Below the pieces are notes generated by a model. The model saw only the letters and a list, made by a program, of their open reading frames with translations. It was not told the DNA's origin and did not search any database. DNA of 64,000 bases from NCBI RefSeq assembly GCF_028209885.1, contig NZ_JAQLEM010000007.1, positions 22,242-86,241 on the forward strand. The letters run 5' to 3'. The DNA comes from Collinsella aerofaciens. GTDB lineage: Bacteria > Actinomycetota > Coriobacteriia > Coriobacteriales > Coriobacteriaceae. Made by a program: the position numbers and the translations under genes. This document shows positions 1-8,489 of the stretch, piece after piece (positions within the stretch are counted from its first letter, which is position 1; every line of letters starts with the position of its first letter).

Positions 1-510
1 GGCCTCGCGGGCGCGCAGCTGCTTAAGAACGTAGTCGGCGACGGTCATCTTGCCGGGAGGGTTGCCGATGCCGGTGCGGATGCGGCTGAAGTCGCGGCTG
101 CCCATCTTGTCGATGATGGAGCGCAGGCCGTTGTGACCGGCGTGGCCGCCGCCCACCTTAACACGCACGTCGCCGGCGGGAATATCGAGCTCGTCGTGAA
201 TCACGAGCAGCTCCTCGGCCTTGATCTTGTACTCGCGGCAGAGCTTGGAGATGGGCCCGCCCGAGGTGTTCATGTACGACTGCGGCTTGACCAGCACGAT
301 CTGGCGCTTACCGCCCTCTTCCTCGGGATCGTTGATGTTGATGAGCGCGACCTCGGCGCCTGCTTGGTTTTTCCAGTACGTGACGCCGGCCTGACGGGCC
401 AGCTCGTCGATTGCTTTGAAACCAGCGTTGTGACGGGTCTCGGCATATTCCTCGCCAGGGTTGCCAAGTCCGGCAACCATGCGAATCTTAAGCGGCTGTG
501 CAGCTGCCAT
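1..510 (-). CDS. pth: Peptidyl-tRNA hydrolase (C-terminus cut by window edge)
   Basis: Hydrolyses peptidyl-tRNA released from stalled ribosomes so that the tRNA can be reused; cytosolic. The 170 residues in the window show the family signatures in order: VAGLGNPGEEYAETRHNAGF near the N-terminus, with the conserved Asn and catalytic His, then KPQSYMNTSG, then HDELDIPAGDVRVK, then GGGHAGHNGLRSI and RIRTGIGNP. The start is the ATG at 510, preceded by AAAGGA at ideal spacing. The end lies beyond base 1; about 15-25 residues should be missing compared with usual lengths near 190. It reads away from the repeat-flanked gene next to it. Identification is secure. Confidence 0.96.
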   Translation of the reverse strand, partial: MAAAQPLKIRMVAGLGNPGEEYAETRHNAGFKAIDELARQAGVTYWKNQAGAEVALININDPEEEGGKRQIVLVKPQSYMNTSGGPISKLCREYKIKAEELLVIHDELDIPAGDVRVKVGGGHAGHNGLRSIIDKMGSRDFSRIRTGIGNPPGKMTVADYVLKQLRAREA

Positions 511-624
511 GTTCATCCTTTCGTTGATTTGTCGCCTGCTATGGTGAGCGACCCTGTTGCCGCTGTCAAATGGAGGGTAATTGAGGGCGTTTAGGGGCGT
601 TTGGACGGCCGTCGAAATCAGAGG

Positions 625-828
625 TGGACAGTTAGTTCAGATACGTATAAGTTCTGAGGACTCGAAGTGCTCAATTCAATGCCGATACGTTGTTTCGGAG
701 CTTTAGTTAGTCCATATGGCGCTGTTTTGAAGTCTACCCTGCCTTCAAATAGGGCGAATGGTATAGAGATAGCTGCAAAACAGCCTAATTCAATGTGTCC
801 ATCTATACGTATCTGAACTAACTGTCCA
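625..828. repeat. MITE-like element, copy A (204 bp, perfect 25-bp terminal inverted repeats)
   Basis: Bases 625-649 are an exact reverse complement of 804-828 (25 of 25). The ends read TGGACAGTTAGTTCAGATAC inward. The interior has no supported gene. A second element of the same size with nearly the same ends lies at 2143-2346, so the two frame the gene at 862-1989. No clear target-site duplication is visible. The stretch 511-861 otherwise shows nothing I can name. Confidence 0.75.
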
Positions 829-861
829 GTCCTGTTCGGCGGCGCGCGGGTGATTCGCCGT

Positions 862-1989
862 TTAGACCGGCGCAAGGCCGATTCCGGCCCGCAGAGCGTT
901 GAGCCAAGCGGCCTGACGCTTGCGATAGCCCTTGATACGGTATCGGAATCGGACTCCCGCGAGTCGATGCATCGTTTGGGCGAAGGCTTCGAGTGCAACA
1001 AGGTCTTTCATTTGGTCGCGATTGATAACCAGGACGTGGATGCCCATTGCCTTGAGGCCATTATTTCGATTGCCATCGTGGATGCGAGCGTTTTGAAGCT
1101 CATGCCCAATTCCGTTGTATTCGTTGTCGACTCCGGCTGCCGGGCAATATAGGTCGCAGATGGCATAGGGGATGCCCGAGGACATGTTGACCGCAAGAGT
1201 GTCGAAGTCGATTCGATAGTTGAGTAGCAGGCCTCCCATGGGCAGACTGCAACATCCGAATCCTCCAAAGCGCATGGGCGCTCCGAGAACGGCAAACATT
1301 AGGGATTCGGCTGGGGATGCAGATCCGGGTCGGGCAAGTTTGACTGCCGTGCGAAACGATGTGTATGAGCTACTTTTGGCGAAGCGTGCAACCGCCTCAA
1401 GCTCTTCGATAGTTGTGGCGGGCTCGCATTTGTAGTGTGCCTGTTCATAGCGGGTTTCGTTCTGTTGCTCGACCACCGACTGGTTGCCCAAGCAATCAAG
1501 ATCGCCCGTCGCTGCGCAGCCATCGCCCTTGGGCCAGATGTCGTCATGGGCAATGGGGTATGTTGCCCCGGGAGGAAGGGAGTAGGTTCCGAGCAGTTCC
1601 ATGAGAAGCATCAAGGTTTTGGCGACTGATTCATTTTTGGAACAAAGCATGGCTGTCACGGCAGGAGACGTTGCGTAGATGTCGTCCTCGACGTGCATAA
1701 TTGCACCTTCAGGAAGCGGAGCGGTGAGAATATGCTGAAGAAGCCGCTTGTCGGGGCGTCTGTTGTCTTCGTCTGAAACGAGAAGATCGAGTAGTTCGGA
1801 ATCATCTTCATTCCAGGCATCGAGTATCGAAAGTGCGCCAAAGTCTATCGCGTCATTATTGGGAATGCAGCTAGCCAAGGCCTGTGCTTGCTGTTCACTA
1901 TCAACGGAGTCCCAGGGTAGGGCAGAGTACGCCCGTCGTGCGCGACGAATTGCGCGGAGGGCGGAGAAATGTGAAATCACGGTCGTCAT
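862..1989 (-). CDS. Putative PD-(D/E)xK nuclease-fold protein (DUF559/AbiEi-C-like)
   Basis: A 375-residue protein of no certain function. The C-terminal third (about residues 225-345) has a layout recalling DUF559/Vsr-like and AbiEi C-terminal domains: a Ser-Pro-Ala-Glu-Ser helix, a strand with CDLYCP, then NEYNGIGHE, then a helix with HDGNRNNGL followed by KAMGIHVLVI. This fits an E...D...ExN nuclease core, but the Lys of the motif is not obvious. The N-terminal part is unrecognised. There is no Shine-Dalgarno sequence at the ATG at 1989; TACGTT lies six bases before it, which would suit a leaderless mRNA. It is flanked by two MITE-like elements, which suggests acquisition or mobilisation as a unit. 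It could be a solitary defence or toxin-type protein. Confidence 0.6.
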   Translation of the reverse strand: MTTVISHFSALRAIRRARRAYSALPWDSVDSEQQAQALASCIPNNDAIDFGALSILDAWNEDDSELLDLLVSDEDNRRPDKRLLQHILTAPLPEGAIMHVEDDIYATSPAVTAMLCSKNESVAKTLMLLMELLGTYSLPPGATYPIAHDDIWPKGDGCAATGDLDCLGNQSVVEQQNETRYEQAHYKCEPATTIEELEAVARFAKSSSYTSFRTAVKLARPGSASPAESLMFAVLGAPMRFGGFGCCSLPMGGLLLNYRIDFDTLAVNMSSGIPYAICDLYCPAAGVDNEYNGIGHELQNARIHDGNRNNGLKAMGIHVLVINRDQMKDLVALEAFAQTMHRLAGVRFRYRIKGYRKRQAAWLNALRAGIGLAPV

Positions 1990-2142
1990 AGCTATAACGT
2001 ACTAAGTTGGCGGCAGAATGCGACCCCCATACCGTTCTTTTCGCTCAGCGGGGCGCTGCGCGCCATGAACGGCTGGGTGTTATGAAATCGGTTGGGGGGA
2101 TTGCAGGAAATTGAGCTCTGCCGCGAAGGTTGACGATAGCTA

Positions 2143-2346
2143 CTGGACGGTTAATTCAGATACGTATAAGGCGGCGGGCGTTCGAGGCGTGCCTAAGGCC
2201 CTTGAGGGCGATTTGAGGGTAAATATGCAGCGGTTGTACTCGAGAACGATGAGATTTGGACGGCATGGCATCCGCTGGGGAGCTCAGAAGGCTCCGAACG
2301 GTCCTTTGGAGCTTTAAAAAAATACGTATCTGAACTAATTGTCCAG
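2143..2346. repeat. MITE-like element, copy B (204 bp)
   Basis: Left arm 2143-2167 and right arm 2322-2346 are inverted repeats matching at 22 of 25 positions, with almost the same sequence as the ends of copy A at 625-828. The interior differs clearly from copy A, so only size and ends are conserved. It lies upstream of the nuclease-like gene and next to the prs terminator. Confidence 0.72.
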
Positions 2347-2367
2347 GGAAGGTTGGCGAGGGATAGA

Positions 2368-2400
2368 AAAAGGGTCGGAAGCTCGCTTCCGACCCTTTAA
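2368..2400 (-). terminator. Intrinsic terminator of prs
   Basis: On the minus strand an 11-bp GC-rich stem (GGGTCGGAAGC with its complement, short loop) is followed by a T-rich run ending in TTTTTCT. It lies 27 bases beyond the prs stop codon. Confidence 0.85.
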
Positions 2401-2426
2401 AAGCATCAAAGATGATGCGCGGCAGG

Positions 2427-3413
2427 CTACAGCGCGAAATCGCCGCCGACGAGCGTGGAGACGGGCTCCTCGTGGTAAACGGCGGAGATGGCCTGAGCGA
2501 ACTCCTCGGCGACCGAGATGGTCTTGATCTTGCCGCCGACCTCGACGGGAATGGCGTCGGTGACGAGGCACTCGACGATCGGGGCGTCGTTCAGACGCTC
2601 GATGGCCGGACCGGAGAAGATGCCGTGGGTGGCGCAGACGTAGATGTCGCCAGCGCCCATAGCCTTGAGCTCTTTGACGTTGGCGCACAGGGTGCCAGCG
2701 GTGTCGATCATGTCGTCGTTGATGATGCAGGTCTTGCCCTTGATGTCACCGATGATGCCCATGACCTCGGCGGCGTTGTGGCGCGGACGGCCCTTGTGGG
2801 CGATGGCCAGGTCGCAGCCGAGCATGTCGGACAGCTTCTTGGCGGCCTTGGCGCGACCCACGTCGGGGGAGACGACAACCAGGTTGTCGGTGTCGAAGTG
2901 CATGTCGTTGTAGTACTGGCCAAACAGCGGCAGCGCGGACAGGTGGTTAACCGGGATATCAAAGAAGCCCTGGATCTGGCCCTGGTGCAGGTCGAGGGTG
3001 ATGATGCGATTGACGCCGGCGCGCTCGAGCAGGTTGGCGACGAGGCGGGCGGTGATGGGCTCGCGCGGGCCGGCCTTGCGGTCCTGGCGGGCATAGCCGT
3101 AGTGGGTGATAACGGCGGTGATGGAGCGGGCGGATGCGCGCTTGGCAGCGTCGGTGGCGATGAGCAGCTCCATGAGCATGTCGTTGACGTTGCCGCCGGC
3201 CACGGACTGAATCAGGAAGACGTCGGCGCCGCGGACGGTCTCGTCGTAGCGGGCGTAAATCTCACCATTGGCGAACTGCTTTAGCGTAAGGCCCGAAAGC
3301 TCGACCCCAAGGTACTCAGCAATCTTCTGAGCGAGGGGACGGTTGGAGGAACCGGAATACACGCGGATGGACTTGCGCATATTCTCCGACTTCTCGGGAT
3401 CATTAATCGGCAT
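2427..3413 (-). CDS. prs: Ribose-phosphate pyrophosphokinase (PRPP synthetase)
   Basis: Makes PRPP from ribose 5-phosphate and ATP for purine, pyrimidine, His, Trp and NAD synthesis; cytosolic hexamer in this family. At 328 residues it is of normal length. Visible signatures are RVYSGSSNRPLAQKIAEYLG at the N-terminus, the ATP/Mg loop around YARQDRK, the DLHQGQIQGFFDIPVNHL signature with the metal-binding residues, VVSPDVGRAKAAKKL, and the PRPP loop INDDMIDTAGT. The ATG at 3413 follows AAGGAGAAGGG. It is read in the same direction as glmU upstream, but a terminator separates them, so it probably has its own promoter. Confidence 0.97.
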   Translation of the reverse strand: MPINDPEKSENMRKSIRVYSGSSNRPLAQKIAEYLGVELSGLTLKQFANGEIYARYDETVRGADVFLIQSVAGGNVNDMLMELLIATDAAKRASARSITAVITHYGYARQDRKAGPREPITARLVANLLERAGVNRIITLDLHQGQIQGFFDIPVNHLSALPLFGQYYNDMHFDTDNLVVVSPDVGRAKAAKKLSDMLGCDLAIAHKGRPRHNAAEVMGIIGDIKGKTCIINDDMIDTAGTLCANVKELKAMGAGDIYVCATHGIFSGPAIERLNDAPIVECLVTDAIPVEVGGKIKTISVAEEFAQAISAVYHEEPVSTLVGGDFAL

Positions 3414-3459
3414 TACCCTTCTCCTTTATACATCGAATGCCATATAGATGCCTTTTTGC

Positions 3460-3465
3460 ATTGTA
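3460..3465 (-). promoter_or_regulatory. Candidate -10 box of prs
   Basis: The minus strand reads TACAAT about 47 bases before the prs start. A TTGATA lies too far upstream to be a convincing -35, so only the -10 is proposed. Confidence 0.35.
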
Positions 3466-3554
3466 ACCGCGCGGCGGGGTTTATCGAGTCTTGATAACGT
3501 CTTTACCGTCAACGGACACGAACCGACCACTCATCCGGTTGCGCAGGTCACGAT

Positions 3555-3590
3555 AGAAAAAGGAGCCGCCCCCATGGGAACAGCTCCTTA
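3555..3590 (-). terminator. Intrinsic terminator of glmU
   Basis: On the minus strand AAGGAGC (3583-3589) pairs with GCTCCTT (3560-3566) and a run of T residues follows, just beyond the glmU stop codon. Confidence 0.75.
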
Positions 3591-3606
3591 GATGCTTGGT
3601 AAAACG

Positions 3607-5019
3607 TTATGCTTCGTCGTCCTCGTGCAGGCGGCGGCGATAATCGGCGGCCCAGCCCTCGATATTTACCTGACGGGCGCGGCCCAGACCGAGTGCGTCG
3701 GCCGGGACCGGCTCGGTGATGACGGAGCCGGCGGCCACGAGTGCACCGTCGCCAATCTGGGCGGGCGCGACCATCATGGTGTCGGAACCGATGAAGGCGT
3801 CCTTGCCGATGACGGTCTTGTGCTTGTGAACGCCGTCGTAGTTGCAGGTGATAGAGCCCGCGCCCACGTTGACGCCGGAGCCCATGGTGGTGTCGCCGAT
3901 GTAGGACAGGTGCGGCACCTTGGAGCCCTCGCCGATCGTGGACTTCTTGATCTCCACGTGCGTGCCGGCCTTGGAGCCGTCGAGCATGTGGGTGCCCGGG
4001 CGCAGGTAGGCGCGCGGGCCGCAGTCGACGCCGTTCTCGATGACGGCCTCGATGGCGATAGTCTCATCGATGACGCAGCCGCTGCCGACGGTGGTGTCGG
4101 TGAGGCGGCTGTTGGGGCCAAGCTGGCACTCCTCGCCCACGGTGACGTGGCCGATCAGGTGCGTCTGCGGCCACACGACGGTGTCACGGCCGATAACGGC
4201 GTCGGGGCCGATCCAGGCCTGCGTGGGATCGATGAACGTGACGCCCTCGGCCATCCAGTGCTCGTTGATGCGGTCGCGCGCGATGGCGGTGAGCTGTGCG
4301 AGCTGGATGCGGCTGTTGACGCCCAGGCCGTCGCGGTAGTCATCGCAGTGGAAGATGGAGACTGCCTGGCCGTGGCCTTTGAGGATCTCGAGCATGTCGG
4401 GCAGATAGTACTCGGACTGCGCGTTGTCGTTGCCGATCTCGTTGATGTGGGCGGCGAGCTGCGCGCCGTCGAAGGCGTAGCAGCCGGCGTTGCACTCCAG
4501 CAGCGTGGCGGCCTGCTCGGGCGTGCAGTCCTTCTGCTCGATGATGCGCTCGATCTGGCCGTCGGCGCCCAGCTTGATGCGGCCGTAGCCGAAGGGGTCG
4601 GGCGGGGTCATGGTCATGACGGTGCAGGCGAGCTCGCCGGTGGCGACGGTCTGCGCGAACTTGGCGACGGTGTCGGCGGTGATGAGCGGCAGGTCGCCGT
4701 TGAGCACGACGACGGGGCCTTGCGTGATGCCGCAGGCCTCGAGCGCGACCTTCACGGCGTGACCGGTGCCCAGGCGCTCGGTCTGCTCGACGCACTCGAC
4801 CTTGGTGGCGCTGCTGGCGTAGGCGCCGTCGATGAGGGCGCGCATCTCGTCGGCGTGGCTGCCGATGACGACCACGACGCGGCTGCAGCCGGCCTTGATG
4901 GTGGCGTCGACGATCCACTGGACCATGGGCTTGCCCAGGATCTTGTGCGAAACCTTGCAGTGGTTCGACTTCATGCGGGTGCCCTCGCCGGCAGCGAGGA
5001 TAATTGCGGTTGCGTCCAT
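3607..5019 (-). CDS. glmU: Bifunctional UDP-GlcNAc pyrophosphorylase / GlcN-1-P acetyltransferase
   Basis: Acetylates glucosamine 1-phosphate and couples it to UTP, giving UDP-GlcNAc for peptidoglycan; cytosolic trimer. It has 470 residues. The N-terminal Rossmann uridyltransferase starts with ATAIILAAGEGTRMKS and has LNGDLPLI. The C-terminal half is a left-handed beta helix with hexapeptide repeats, for example GDTTMGSGVNVGAGSITCNY and DAFIGSDTMMVAPAQIGDGA. I place the start at the ATG at 5019, which follows AGGAGAT; a longer open frame to 5073 has no ribosome site. The usual partner prs lies directly downstream, a common pairing in Gram-positives. Confidence 0.96.
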   Translation of the reverse strand: MDATAIILAAGEGTRMKSNHCKVSHKILGKPMVQWIVDATIKAGCSRVVVVIGSHADEMRALIDGAYASSATKVECVEQTERLGTGHAVKVALEACGITQGPVVVLNGDLPLITADTVAKFAQTVATGELACTVMTMTPPDPFGYGRIKLGADGQIERIIEQKDCTPEQAATLLECNAGCYAFDGAQLAAHINEIGNDNAQSEYYLPDMLEILKGHGQAVSIFHCDDYRDGLGVNSRIQLAQLTAIARDRINEHWMAEGVTFIDPTQAWIGPDAVIGRDTVVWPQTHLIGHVTVGEECQLGPNSRLTDTTVGSGCVIDETIAIEAVIENGVDCGPRAYLRPGTHMLDGSKAGTHVEIKKSTIGEGSKVPHLSYIGDTTMGSGVNVGAGSITCNYDGVHKHKTVIGKDAFIGSDTMMVAPAQIGDGALVAAGSVITEPVPADALGLGRARQVNIEGWAADYRRRLHEDDEA

Positions 5020-5210
5020 GTGATCTCCTGTTACGTTATAGAGACGTGTGTTTGGAAACGATACACGGCGCAATATGATACCGCAGGCATATGATGAGCG
5101 CGTAACGATTGATGCGCGACGGCCGATGTCGGTGACGCTGACGCAGTGTTTGCGCTGGTTGTGTATGGCGGCGGCGCTGCGGCGTTGACGTTTTGAGCGA
5201 GGGGATGGGG

Positions 5211-6104
5211 GTGCCCGTGGATATCATGCGAGAGGAATCGGGCAACGGACCCGTCGCGGCATTTTCGATGTCGCATCCGGCGGTGCCGGCACTCTATATT
5301 GTGTTGACGCTGGGGCTCACCATGTTCTCGATGCAGCCGGTGCTGATCGCGCTGTCGCTTGCGGGCGGGTTGGCGTACGGGTTTGCGACGCGCGGTGCTG
5401 CGCGCACGTTGGGGGCGCTTCGCTGGCAGCTGCCGGTGATTTTGATCATCGCGGTGCTCAATCCGCTGTTTAGCGCCTCGGGCTCGACGGAGGTGTTTCG
5501 TATTGGCATGCGCGCGGTGTATCTGGAGAGCATGGTTTACGGCCTGTGCATGGGCGGGCTGTTTGTGGCGAGCGTGCTGTGGTTTGAGGCCGCGGCGTCG
5601 ATGCTCGAATACGACAAGGTGCTCGCACTGTTGGGCAACGCCGCGCCGGTGATCGCGCTCATGATCTCGATGTGCATGCGGCTTATCCCACAGTTTTTGC
5701 GCCGCGGCCGCACGGTGCTGGCGGTACAGGACGCGATCGATGTGCCGGGGCGTGCGCCCACCGATCCCGTGCGATCGCGCCTGCGGGCATCGAGCGTACT
5801 GATGGGCTGGGGCATGGAAGATTCGCTTGAGCGCGCCGACGCCATGCGCTCGCGCGGGTGGGGCGCCGCGACGCGTCGCACGACGTACGCGCGGTATCGG
5901 CTAGGGCGCGGCGACGCTGCCGCGCTGGTCGGGCTCGCGCTGTTTGGTGCTGCCGCGGTGGCCGTGGCGGCGACCGCGACGACACGGTATTCGTTTTATC
6001 CGCAGCTCTCGGTGCCGGCGCCGTGGCTGGGCTATGTCGTGTACGCTGCCTGGATGATGCTGCCTTGCGCGTCGCACGCGATTGATGAGAAGAGGTTTGG
6101 CTGA
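5211..6104 (+). CDS. ecfT: ECF transporter transmembrane component (EcfT)
   Basis: Membrane scaffold linking the ATPases to a substrate-binding S component in energy-coupling-factor vitamin or metal uptake. The roughly 297 residues contain five or six hydrophobic segments (LYIVLTLGLTMFSMQPVLIA, PVILIIAVLNPLFS, GLCMGGLFVASVLWF, PVIALMISMCMRLIP, AALVGLALFGAAAVAVA, and a C-terminal helix). The coupling helix carries DAMRSRGWG, matching the Ala-Arg-Gly coupling motif of EcfT. Possible starts are TTG 5193, ATG 5205, GTG 5211 and ATG 5226; GTG 5211 has the best-spaced GAGGGG. The stop overlaps the next ATG by one base, so the three ecf genes form an operon. Confidence 0.85.
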   Translation: MPVDIMREESGNGPVAAFSMSHPAVPALYIVLTLGLTMFSMQPVLIALSLAGGLAYGFATRGAARTLGALRWQLPVILIIAVLNPLFSASGSTEVFRIGMRAVYLESMVYGLCMGGLFVASVLWFEAAASMLEYDKVLALLGNAAPVIALMISMCMRLIPQFLRRGRTVLAVQDAIDVPGRAPTDPVRSRLRASSVLMGWGMEDSLERADAMRSRGWGAATRRTTYARYRLGRGDAAALVGLALFGAAAVAVAATATTRYSFYPQLSVPAPWLGYVVYAAWMMLPCASHAIDEKRFG

Positions 6105-7747
6105 TGGCTCGGTTGGATAGGAGCTCGGCGGCGGGTGTGGCATATGGCTCGGCCGCGCCGGCGATTGAGGTGCGGAGCCTGAGCTTTGCCTACCCCGATG
6201 CTGATGCTGCGGTGCTCGAGGGGCTCGACTGGTCTGTTCCCCAAGGTGCATTTGCGCTGCTTGTTGGCGGTACCGGATCGGGTAAGTCGACGCTGCTGTC
6301 GCTGCTCAAGCCCGAGATCGCTCCGGCGGGCGAGCGCACTGGCGAACTGAGCGTGCTGGGCGAGAACGTTGCCGACATGGACGTGCGGGCATCGGCGGAG
6401 CGCGTGGGCTATGTGTTCCAGGATCCCGAGAACCAGATCGTGTGCGAAACCGTGTGGCACGAGATGGCGTTTGGCCTAGAGAATCTGGGTGTGTCGCGCG
6501 ACGAGATGCGCCGCCGTGTTGCCGAGACCAGCTATTTCTTTGGTCTGGAGGACTGGCTTCATCGTGATACCGATACGCTTTCGGGTGGCCGCAAGCAGCT
6601 GCTGTCGCTTGCCGCCGTCCTGGCGCTGCGCCCGCGCGTGCTGCTGCTCGACGAGCCCACGTCTCAGCTCGATCCCGTTGCCGAGAAGAATTTCCTGCAC
6701 GCGCTGTTTCGTGTGAATCGCGAGCTGGGCTGCACGGTTGTTGTGGCGACGCATCAGCCGCGCCCAATGCTCGAATACGCGACGTGTGCGTACCGGATTG
6801 AGGATGGCCGCGTGCACGAGGCGGCGGATATGGCTTCTTTGGTATGCCGAGAATCGCTGTTTTCCGATGACACGTTGGGGTGGGGTGCCATCCGATGTGC
6901 AAAAAACGGAGTATTCAGCAGGCGTGAGGACAATTTGGGCTCTCTGGAGCCGCCCGGGGACGTATCGAGCGCGAAAAAAAGTTTGGAATTGGACAAATCG
7001 TCCGAATTTGTGGCGCAAACGTCGCTCGAGAACGGCTTGGAAGCCTTCTCGCGCACGGATGGAAGCAGAATACTCCAAAAAATGCACGGCGGGTCGGCTA
7101 CCACCCTGTCGGAAGGCTGGTTTCGCTACGATCGAGCGTCCGGCTGGGTGCTGCGCGGGCTCGATGCGTCGTTTTCGGCCGGTGCGGTGCATGCGATCGT
7201 GGGCGGCAACGGATGCGGTAAGTCGACGATGCTTTCGGTGCTGGCGAAGACCGCCAAGCTGCAGCGCGGCCGCATGGTGCGCGGAGCGGCCTCGGCGGCG
7301 CTGCTGCCTCAGAATCCCAAAGCATTGCTGGTTGCCGAGACGGTTCGCGATGAGCTGATGGAATGGGCCTCAACCTGCGGATATGACGAGAACTTGGCGC
7401 GGGAGCGTGCGGCGAGCTTGGGGTTGTCGGGTCTGGATGGACGCCATCCGTACGATCTTTCGGGCGGGCAGCGTCAACTGCTTGCATTGGCAAAACTGCT
7501 GCTAATCGGCCCCGAACTGCTATTGCTCGATGAGCCCACCAAGGGTCTAGACCTGTTCAGCCGCCGCATCATCGCCCGCGCCCTGCGTGACCATGCGAAG
7601 GCTGGCGGCACCGTCATCATGGCTACGCACGATTTGGACTTTGCCGAGCAGGTAGCCGACGACGTCGCCATGATGTTTGACGGCGAGATTGCCTGCATGG
7701 AGCCGCCGGCCGACTTCTTTGCCGACAACGTGTTCTATAGGGCGTGA
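6104..7747 (+). CDS. ECF transporter fused double ATPase (EcfA1-EcfA2 in one chain)
   Basis: Hydrolyses ATP to drive the ECF importer. Domain 1 (about residues 20-250) has Walker A GGTGSGKST, signature LSGGRKQ, Walker B VLLLDEPTSQ and a switch His (ATHQPRP). Domain 2 (about 330-547) has GGNGCGKST, LSGGQRQ, LLLLDEPTKG and ATHDLDF. Most ECF systems use two separate ATPase genes; here both lie in one 547-residue polypeptide. The linker at about residues 265-328 is 63 codons long and bounded by inverted repeats (6898-7086), suggesting an in-frame insertion. It has a one-base overlap with ecfT upstream, and the S component starts five bases after its stop. Confidence 0.9.
   Translation: MARLDRSSAAGVAYGSAAPAIEVRSLSFAYPDADAAVLEGLDWSVPQGAFALLVGGTGSGKSTLLSLLKPEIAPAGERTGELSVLGENVADMDVRASAERVGYVFQDPENQIVCETVWHEMAFGLENLGVSRDEMRRRVAETSYFFGLEDWLHRDTDTLSGGRKQLLSLAAVLALRPRVLLLDEPTSQLDPVAEKNFLHALFRVNRELGCTVVVATHQPRPMLEYATCAYRIEDGRVHEAADMASLVCRESLFSDDTLGWGAIRCAKNGVFSRREDNLGSLEPPGDVSSAKKSLELDKSSEFVAQTSLENGLEAFSRTDGSRILQKMHGGSATTLSEGWFRYDRASGWVLRGLDASFSAGAVHAIVGGNGCGKSTMLSVLAKTAKLQRGRMVRGAASAALLPQNPKALLVAETVRDELMEWASTCGYDENLARERAASLGLSGLDGRHPYDLSGGQRQLLALAKLLLIGPELLLLDEPTKGLDLFSRRIIARALRDHAKAGGTVIMATHDLDFAEQVADDVAMMFDGEIACMEPPADFFADNVFYRA
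6898..7086. repeat. 189-bp palindrome-ended segment inside the fused ATPase gene
   Basis: Bases 6898-6916 (ending GGAGTATTC) and 7068-7086 (starting GAATACTCC) are an imperfect inverted pair, each bounded by TGCA. The enclosed segment is 189 bp, exactly 63 codons, is richer in A and T than its surroundings, and encodes a polar Ser/Glu-rich linker with no ABC motif. This resembles palindromic elements that insert in frame in genes; only one copy is in the window. Confidence 0.5.
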
Positions 7748-7751
7748 TGGG

Positions 7752-8465
7752 ATGACGGACTGTCGTTTCTCGCGTTTGCTTGCAAAACTGGAGATCCCGC
7801 TGTTGTTGGCGGTGCCGGCGGTGATGGCCGCCGCGTTGCTGGCGGGTGTTGAGCAGGCAGCGTTGGCCATGCTGGTTGTGGTGGCGTTGGTGCTTGCGCT
7901 GTTCTTTGCGGGTTACGAGGCATCTCGTCCGGGTTTGCGCCAGATTATGCCCACGCTGGTGCTGGCGGCGCTGGCGGCGGCGGGGCGCATCCTGTTTGGG
8001 CCCATTCCCGACTTTAAACCGGTGAGCGCCATCGCCATTATCGCGGGGGCGACGCTTGGTCGCCGCAATGGTTTTATGGTTGGCGCGCTGGCGGCGCTGA
8101 CCAGCAATTTCTTTTTTGGACAGGGCATGTGGACGCCGTGGCAGATGTATGCCTGGGGGCTCGTGGGATACGTTGGCGGTGCGCTGGCGTATGCGGGCGC
8201 GTTCGACCGCGCCGACGGCACCGTGCGCATGCCGGCGCTGCTGGCGTACGGCTTTGCGTCGGGCCTGCTCTATGGCGTCGTGATCAACGCGTATGACATC
8301 ATTGGGTTTGTACAGCCGCTTACTTGGGCGGGTGCCGTGGCACGTCTTGCCACGGCAGTGCCGTTCGATATTACGCACGGACTCGCGACATGCGTGTTTT
8401 TGGCCGCCTTGTACAAGCCCTGGTGCCGTCGCATTAACCGTGTCGTCGTGAAATACGGGCTGTAA
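7752..8465 (+). CDS. ECF transporter substrate-binding (S) component
   Basis: Membrane protein that captures the vitamin-type substrate and docks on EcfT. It has 237 residues and about six hydrophobic helices. The stretch GRILFGPIPDFKPVSAIAII, then GRRNGFMVGALAALTSNFFF and GMWTPWQMYAWGLVGYVGG, matches an S-component family (CD3073-like) that others have linked to cobalamin or its precursors. The substrate cannot be told from the sequence. I take the ATG at 7752, five bases after the ATPase stop. With ecfT and the fused ATPase it makes a self-contained transporter. A large hairpin follows the gene. Confidence 0.82.
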   Translation: MTDCRFSRLLAKLEIPLLLAVPAVMAAALLAGVEQAALAMLVVVALVLALFFAGYEASRPGLRQIMPTLVLAALAAAGRILFGPIPDFKPVSAIAIIAGATLGRRNGFMVGALAALTSNFFFGQGMWTPWQMYAWGLVGYVGGALAYAGAFDRADGTVRMPALLAYGFASGLLYGVVINAYDIIGFVQPLTWAGAVARLATAVPFDITHGLATCVFLAALYKPWCRRINRVVVKYGL

Positions 8466-8489
8466 GGCATTTCGCGTTCCCTCACGAAC

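Noticed and set aside
2412..3284. 290-codon plus-strand frame opposite prs
   Set aside because: Asp/Gly/Val-rich mirror of the PRPP synthetase gene, without motifs.
3592..5094. 500-codon plus-strand frame opposite glmU
   Set aside because: Shadow of glmU; it begins inside the glmU terminator hairpin.
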